Source: a virus
Length of the DNA stretch: 20,964 nt
IMG/VR virus record: IMGVR_UViG_3300032084_002968
Coordinates: 1-20,964 of that record
Strand: one strand, 5' to 3'
Positions 20,835 through 20,964 of this stretch are shown here, in pieces (position 1 is the first letter of the stretch; the number at the start of each line of letters is the position of its first letter). The notes under the pieces are model-generated. The model was given only the letters and a program-made list of their open reading frames with translations. It was not told the origin of the DNA and ran no database searches. The translations under genes and the position numbers were made by a program.

Positions 20835-20893
20835 AACCTATTATTTTATCTTTTTAACTATACTTAAATATACGAAATATCTTTCAGACTTTC
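20835..20893 (-). promoter_or_regulatory. Conserved early/middle-type promoter-leader, copy 5
   Basis: On the minus strand: GAAAGTCTGAAAGATATTTC, GTATATTTAAGTATAGTTAA, AAAGATAAAATAATAGGTT, then ATG at 20834. The upstream end touches the stop codon of the preceding gene. Confidence 0.75.
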
Positions 20894-20964
20894 TACTTTT
20901 CGTCGATATATTTTTTTAGTTCAACGAACATTCTTCTATCGATTAATCTTTCAGTAAAGTCTTC
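20893..20964 (-). CDS. 3' end of a leftward gene (partial)
   Basis: The last 23 codons, ending DRRMFVELKKYIDEK and a TAG at 20895-20893, are open to the window edge. The sequence is charged and helical. The gene starts outside the window. Its stop runs directly into promoter copy 5. Function unknown. Confidence 0.55.
   Translation of the reverse strand, partial: EDFTERLIDRRMFVELKKYIDEK

Noticed and set aside
1-20964. tRNA genes, CRISPR arrays, insertion sequences, integrase or attachment sites
   Set aside because: Looked for by eye on both strands; no cloverleaf, spaced repeats, transposase or integrase was seen. A tRNA scan would be needed to exclude tRNAs firmly.

Overview
The window looks like part of a large, AT-rich tailed phage of the T4-like (contractile-tail) superfamily. 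The phage assignment rests on three neighbours that can be recognised by sequence: a gp25-like baseplate wedge protein, a gp6-like baseplate wedge protein and a gp55-like late sigma factor. They sit beside a gp5-like baseplate hub/spike protein. The host is probably a member of Bacteroidota. The evidence is a secreted protein (16141-16839) whose C-terminus resembles a type IX secretion sorting domain, very high A+T with A/T-rich leaders in place of clear Shine-Dalgarno sites, and an LGSC lipobox lipoprotein. No tRNA, CRISPR array, insertion sequence or integrase was seen.

Layout. Positions 1-9447 are a rightward late/structural block: the 3' end of a gene, a small beta-rich protein, an HD-domain protein, a membrane-anchored small protein, the late sigma factor, a small helical protein, the gp5-like hub/spike, a 944-residue baseplate-region protein, a small tagged protein, gp25 and gp6. 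Most joints are TAATG overlaps. Everything from 9448 to the right edge is leftward. The two blocks meet with stop codons directly abutting at 9447/9448.

Positions 9448-13582 (leftward) hold six genes, four of which begin with short N-terminal tags ending in [L/I/M]-x-E. A fifth tagged gene is 6814-7155 in the tail block. These tags resemble T4 capsid-targeting sequences cleaved by the prohead protease, so I infer that the set consists of proteins packaged in the head and possibly injected. Positions 13583-13888 carry a decayed collagen-like reading frame with 9-bp periodicity.

Positions 13889-20964 are a leftward early/middle-type region. Five genes or operons start with nearly the same ~58-bp promoter/leader. 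Between 15017 and 18015 there is a dense chain of about a dozen very small genes, most encoding one-pass membrane peptides, signal-peptide proteins or a lipoprotein. Several are only 23-55 residues long, and their stops and starts overlap or abut. I think this envelope-directed cluster, including the sorting-domain-like protein, and the tagged-protein family are the two most interesting systems here. A RadA/RecA-type ATPase (19077-19814) is the only recognisable DNA-metabolism gene on the right side.
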